This document shows positions 60,498 to 64,000 of a stretch of 64,000 nucleotides of DNA, one piece after another. A model generated the notes under the pieces. It was given only the letters and a program-made list of their open reading frames with translations. It did not search any database and was not told the origin of the DNA. A program made the position numbers and the translations under genes. Each line of letters begins with the position of its first letter. Positions within the stretch are counted from its first letter, which is position 1. The stretch is from Hymenobacter roseosalivarius DSM 11622 (GTDB lineage Bacteria; Bacteroidota; Bacteroidia; Cytophagales; Hymenobacteraceae), in NCBI RefSeq assembly GCF_900176135.1, contig NZ_FWWW01000036.1, positions 1 to 64,000 on the forward strand, written 5' to 3'.

Positions 60498-60955
60498 GCC
60501 GCGCTATGATCGGAAGAAAAAGTATCGGCATCTGATGCTTCCAAGTCGGAAGTAGGAGCCAACAGGAACGTAAGCTGCACGTTGCGGCCCTCCTTCTGAA
60601 ACTCTACCTCATCAGCAAGATGGCGAATCAGGAAAATACCACGGCCACCAGGGTTTTCCAGATTCTCGGGAGTCGTTGGGTCAATCAGATTGGTAAAATC
60701 GAAGCCATCGCCCTGATCTTCGACTTCAAATTTGATGCGGTCGGGAGCTACTTGCAGCGACAGGTACACGTTCTTGTCCTTGTCGAATTTATTGCCATGA
60801 CGAATAGCATTATTGACGGCTTCCGTGACGGCAACCATGATATTGCCATAGATGTCGTCCTCGATTTCAAAGGTTTCCTTCGAGTTATCGATGAAGCTTT
60901 CTACTACGCGAATATTCTCAACAAGCGAAGGAATCTGAATTTTAACCTGCTTCAT
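60494..60955 (-). CDS. RsbW-like serine-kinase ATPase (anti-sigma type)
   Basis: A 153-residue GHKL ATPase with only the HATPase_c_2 domain: N-box EAVNNAIRHGN (45-55), G1 box DQGDGFD (about 80-86), and GGRGIFLIRHLADEV (103-117). Such proteins phosphorylate STAS antagonists or bind sigma factors. No cognate antagonist or sigma gene is adjacent, although a weakly STAS-like protein is encoded at 49.1 kb. The acidic C-terminal 20 residues are a tail. It overlaps ybeY and follows the DUF4175 gene by 45 bases, so the three are probably one operon. Confidence 0.9.
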   Translation of the reverse strand: MKQVKIQIPSLVENIRVVESFIDNSKETFEIEDDIYGNIMVAVTEAVNNAIRHGNKFDKDKNVYLSLQVAPDRIKFEVEDQGDGFDFTNLIDPTTPENLENPGGRGIFLIRHLADEVEFQKEGRNVQLTFLLAPTSDLEASDADTFSSDHSAA

Positions 60956-61000
60956 AATAAGTATAAGAGGGAGGGCAGCAGCGGTAAAAGTAGCGAGACG

Positions 61001-64000
61001 CTACTTCATTTTCTGAAAATATTCACTTACCTCCCGCTGATAGTACGGCGTGAGGGCGGGCGGTACAGTGCGGAGCAGCTCAGTTTGCCGCTCTTTTTGC
61101 CGCTTATATTGATCGAAAGCGGGTGGAAAAACAGGTGGCTTCGCTTGGGCCGTTTGCGCTTCGCGCTTGTCATCAAGGTCCCGCTCCCGAGCCGATTTTT
61201 CGGCTTCCAGCAAGCGAGTCAAGATTTGGCGCTGGCGCATAACAGTCTCCTCCGTCAGCCGCTTGTTTACGAGGTCGGTTTCGGTTTGTTCCATTAATTT
61301 TTTCAGGTCGCCGGTGCCGCCCTGGCCCTCTTGTCCTTTACCTTTTTGCCCCCCAGACTGCTGCTGCATTTTGTCCAGCTCCTTGAGCGCCTCGCGCAGC
61401 ATTTGCTGCTGGCTGGCCAGCTTAGCCAGCTCCTCCGACAAGGCCCGCCCCTGCTTGCCGCTCTGTTGCAGCTGCTGAATCTGTTGGTTGAGCTGCTGCT
61501 GCATCCGGCCCATCTGGCCTTCGCCGGCAGCCTGGCCCTTCTTCTTCTTGCGGCCCGGCTTGCCGTCGCCCTGCTGGCTTTGCTGGCTTTGGCGCTGCTG
61601 CTCCTGCATTTGCTGCAAGGCGTCGTTGAGCATCAAAGCCAGATTGTTCATGCTGGTCATGGCTAGCTGCTGGCTGCTGGTGGCCTTGCTCACGTTGCGC
61701 TGCCGAATCTGGTTCAACGACTCGTCCATCTGCCCATTCATCTCGCCTACTTCGCGGGTCACGAAGCTTTGGATCTGAAATACCTTTTTGGCCAACACAT
61801 ACAGGGAGTCCTGCACCACGGCCGCGTCGTCCTTGAGCTTGCGCTGAGTCTGGCCGAGCTGCACGAAGCGCGGATCAGTCTGGTCTACCTGGCGGAAGTC
61901 CTTCATCAGGCCTTCCTGGTTGAAGCTGATTTTGAGTAGATTCTCCAGGATGTCACGCAGGCTATCGATGTTTTCCTGCTGCTTATCGCCTTCCTCTTCT
62001 TCCTGCTGCTCACGCATCTGCTGCGCCATTTTCTGCATTTTTTGGCCGGCATCCTGCTGGCTCTGGCTGGCCTTCTGGTTCTGGTTTTTGCTGAGCTGCT
62101 CCTGGCTTTCCTGCATTTCCTCGTCTACCTGCTTCTGCTGGTCTTTCATCTCATCGGCGCCATTTTCGCCATCGAGCTGTTCGTCCAGCTTTTTCAGGTC
62201 TTGGAGGTCCTGCTTTACTTCATTAAATTCCTGCTGCTTTTCGGCTTGCTGCTTTTGCAGCTCCTGCTGCTTTTGTTGCTGCTGGGGGCCTTTTTGCTGC
62301 GACTTATCGTTCTGCTGGGTTTGCTCGGCTAGCTTTTGCTGCTCCTTAGCCAGCTCCTCCAGCTTGTTGATGGCGTTTTCCTGCTTCTGTTCAAACTGGA
62401 GTTGCTTGAACATCTCCAGGGCCCGTTCCAGCTCTTTTTGCAGGGTATTTTCCTTGTTTTCGAGCTGTTGCAGCAATTTCTGCATTTCGGGCTGGGTTTG
62501 GTCCTGCTGCTGCTCCAGCAGCTTTTGCAGCTCCTCGTACAGCTTCTTGGTTTCGGGGTCGAGCAGGGTTTCCATCAGCTTTTCCAGCTCCTTGGCCTTT
62601 TCGGCCATCTCCTGGTTTTTGGGGTCGAGCTGGTCCTCGCGCTGATTCATCTCCTCAAACATCTTCTTCATGTCAGCCAGTTGCTGATCCATCTGCTGCT
62701 TCTGCTCCAACATATCCTGCAATTGCTTGCGGTCCTGGAAGTTCAGCTCGCGCTTGGTCTTGAGCTTGTCTTCGGTTTTGGCTAACTCCCGCTCTAGCTT
62801 CTTCGACTGCTCCGCCGATTTGCTCATCTGGTTCTGCACCGACTGCGACTGGGCATTCAGCTGCTCGCGTAGCTCCTTGCGGGCCGGCAGCCGAAACTCC
62901 GAACTGCGCGTGCGAGCATTTTTTGGGCCGTTCACACCGTCGTTGTCCCACACCTGCACGAAATATTCGAGCCGGTCGCCGGGCTTCATGTTCAGGCCTG
63001 CCAAGTCCCACTGGTAAGCGTAGGCTTGGGCAGGGCCAGCCTGTAGTGGTAGCGCCCGTGTCTTATAACCCGTGTTGGACTTAGACCCCGACGTTACCCG
63101 GTAGTTGAGCTGCAAGCGTGTAAACCCATAATCGTCGCGCAAATTGCCCCCCAGCGCCAGGTAACGCAAGGAAGTGGTATCCGAGAAAGCCTCTAAAGTT
63201 ATTTCCGGAACCTGGTCGGGAATGGCGGTGATCTGGTACTCGATAGGGTCGCGGTTGAGACTGGCGGCGTTGCGCAGGCGCACGGCGTATTCCTGGCTGC
63301 GCATGATGCGCCGCGAGGCCAGAAACTGGTCGTCGGTGGCTGTAGCTGTTACGGTTTCACTGGGGTTTTTGAAAAGTAGTTGCAGCTCATCGGTGGCTGT
63401 GGTGGCAAAGTCCCAGCGTACGGTGCTGCCTTCGGGCACGGTCAGGTTGCCGCTGTTACGGATAGTTTCGGCGGGCTTGCCCAGGTAAGTTGGATAAGAA
63501 ACATGCACCGCGAAATCGCGCAGGTCGGGGCGGGCGCGGACGGTCAGGCCGTAGCCCTCGGAGGTGAAACCGGCACCGGCAAGCTGAAACTCGGTGTTGC
63601 TTTGGAGTTGCCGAAACTCGTAGCTGTAGCGGTTGTTGCTGCCAGCTTCCTTGGTCAGGCGGCGCTCGCGGCCGTTGTAGCGGATGTTAATCTCATTGGG
63701 TAAGGCCTTACCCTCAATCCGCACTTGCAGCTTAAAGTCTTCGTTGCGAAAGGCTTGCAAGTTTTTATTCTCGATGATAAACTCAAACGGCGCGGGTGGC
63801 GAGTATTTATGGCGATAATCTAAAATGCGGCCCGTACCCTGCACGAATAAGCTCGGGTACACCAGCAGCACGCCCAATACAATGGCAGCCGGCACCACCA
63901 CGTACTTCCACAGCGGCCGGCTCTGCTCTTTGATCTTGATGCCTTCGCTAAACTCTAGGCCCGTAAACTGGGCGGCACGCTGCTCCAAGCTCGCCGCAAT
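61001..64000 (-). CDS. DUF4175 family protein, N-terminus cut by window edge
   Basis: At least 1000 residues, open to the right end of the window. A transmembrane helix (YVVVPAAIVLGVLLVYPSLFV) precedes about 330 residues of beta-rich domain (SPPAPFEFIIENKNLQAFRNEDFKLQVRIEGKALP; DQVPEITLEAFSDTTSLRYLALGGNLRDDYGFTRLQLNYRV), then about 550 residues of Q/K/E-rich coiled coil, and a short C-terminus. DUF4175 proteins are long, envelope-spanning and conserved in Bacteroidetes; the function is not assigned. The true start lies outside the window. Confidence 0.93.
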   Translation of the reverse strand: MAASLEQRAAQFTGLEFSEGIKIKEQSRPLWKYVVVPAAIVLGVLLVYPSLFVQGTGRILDYRHKYSPPAPFEFIIENKNLQAFRNEDFKLQVRIEGKALPNEINIRYNGRERRLTKEAGSNNRYSYEFRQLQSNTEFQLAGAGFTSEGYGLTVRARPDLRDFAVHVSYPTYLGKPAETIRNSGNLTVPEGSTVRWDFATTATDELQLLFKNPSETVTATATDDQFLASRRIMRSQEYAVRLRNAASLNRDPIEYQITAIPDQVPEITLEAFSDTTSLRYLALGGNLRDDYGFTRLQLNYRVTSGSKSNTGYKTRALPLQAGPAQAYAYQWDLAGLNMKPGDRLEYFVQVWDNDGVNGPKNARTRSSEFRLPARKELREQLNAQSQSVQNQMSKSAEQSKKLERELAKTEDKLKTKRELNFQDRKQLQDMLEQKQQMDQQLADMKKMFEEMNQREDQLDPKNQEMAEKAKELEKLMETLLDPETKKLYEELQKLLEQQQDQTQPEMQKLLQQLENKENTLQKELERALEMFKQLQFEQKQENAINKLEELAKEQQKLAEQTQQNDKSQQKGPQQQQKQQELQKQQAEKQQEFNEVKQDLQDLKKLDEQLDGENGADEMKDQQKQVDEEMQESQEQLSKNQNQKASQSQQDAGQKMQKMAQQMREQQEEEEGDKQQENIDSLRDILENLLKISFNQEGLMKDFRQVDQTDPRFVQLGQTQRKLKDDAAVVQDSLYVLAKKVFQIQSFVTREVGEMNGQMDESLNQIRQRNVSKATSSQQLAMTSMNNLALMLNDALQQMQEQQRQSQQSQQGDGKPGRKKKKGQAAGEGQMGRMQQQLNQQIQQLQQSGKQGRALSEELAKLASQQQMLREALKELDKMQQQSGGQKGKGQEGQGGTGDLKKLMEQTETDLVNKRLTEETVMRQRQILTRLLEAEKSARERDLDDKREAQTAQAKPPVFPPAFDQYKRQKERQTELLRTVPPALTPYYQREVSEYFQKMK

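Larger units (their letters stand above)
1911..63152. repeat. Dispersed GGGGGGC-W motif, 50 copies
   Basis: Run of six (twice seven) G, then C, then an A/T-rich stretch, usually preceded by CT or C. Plus-strand copies begin at 1911, 3191, 5159, 5961, 7374, 9788, 15331, 15669, 16521, 17820, 20244, 23387, 25051, 25123, 25243, 25645, 28207, 31353, 33518, 34074, 35871, 41563, 42663, 54094 and 57209. Minus-strand copies (C-run starts) lie at 2333, 8235, 13097, 13482, 13568, 14934, 18050, 20808, 21739, 25731, 26837, 33597, 35205, 35238, 35451, 37450, 39112, 41257, 42331, 44499, 49442, 49533, 57049, 61349 and 63147. Counting was by eye. Only about eleven G6 runs lack the C-W continuation. They lie in genes, spacers and terminators alike. 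Confidence 0.85.

Noticed and set aside
62042..62785. Leucine- or cysteine/serine-rich frames opposite the DUF4175 coiled coil
   Set aside because: They are the antisense of CAG/CTG-rich glutamine and lysine codons; hydrophobicity is an artefact.
1911..63152. The G6C motif as a polar FtsK-guiding (KOPS) or Chi-type sequence
   Set aside because: Copies split 25 to 25 between the strands with no switch at the candidate origin, whereas KOPS and Chi are strand-biased. A weak polarity on a larger scale cannot be excluded from one window.
48..64000. tRNA, rRNA, tmRNA or CRISPR
   Set aside because: No tRNA-like T-loop/cloverleaf, rRNA core sequence or regularly spaced direct repeats were seen in any spacer.

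Overview
The window looks like a chromosomal segment of a Hymenobacter-like member of the Cytophagales (Bacteroidetes). The signs are moderately GC-rich coding DNA, starts without Shine-Dalgarno sequences, several exact Bacteroidetes-type -7 promoter boxes (TAnnTTTG), and protein families typical of the phylum (DUF4175, a zinc-less DksA/TraR protein, M61 peptidase, GH3-like ligase, DUF4385, lipoproteins with Big_5-like domains). About 55 protein genes are present, most of them on the minus strand. I saw no rRNA, tRNA, CRISPR array, prophage or intact transposase.

Layout. 0-9.5 kb: a polytopic membrane protein, a dehydrogenase-like protein, ridA, gltX, a small acidic protein broken in an A-run, an AIM24 protein, a YwqK-like lipoprotein, a GH3 ligase broken in a C-run, and lptB. 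9.5-16.5 kb: M61 protease, DoxX, a MITE-like element, a GT87/GtrA pair and recJ. 16.5-24 kb: TPR protein, PpiD-like chaperone, lptC, an outer-membrane barrel and coaX, probably partly an envelope operon. 24-36.6 kb: a pseudouridine synthase with a long disordered N-terminus, DksA-like protein, ribH, TPR protein, pdhA, recF-dciA, thioesterase, an HTH regulator, GDPD, rhomboid protease and prenyl diphosphate synthase. 36.9-51 kb: rnr, a fused oligopeptide ABC ATPase, lspA, ileS, an RND permease and glycyl-tRNA synthetase. 51-64 kb: a phosphate transporter, the probable origin, a Big_5 lipoprotein, a methyltransferase, mnmG, ybeY, an RsbW-like ATPase and a DUF4175 protein cut by the window edge.

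The strongest non-coding signal is a candidate chromosome origin at 54.12-54.62 kb: three exact DnaA boxes, at least eight one-mismatch boxes and an adjoining AT-rich stretch. A further pair of boxes lies at 52.97-53.01 kb. A near-perfect parS site lies at 31.9 kb and a weaker one at 40.8 kb, and recF-dciA and mnmG lie in the same neighbourhood, so the window reads as an origin domain.

The most unusual pattern is a short motif, GGGGGGC followed by an A/T-rich stretch. By eye it occurs 50 times in 64 kb, 25 times on each strand. It lies in genes, at start codons and in terminator stems, and I know of no published function for it. Many spacers also carry long imperfect or perfect inverted repeats of different families. 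Some of these reach into gene ends and supply the stop codon.
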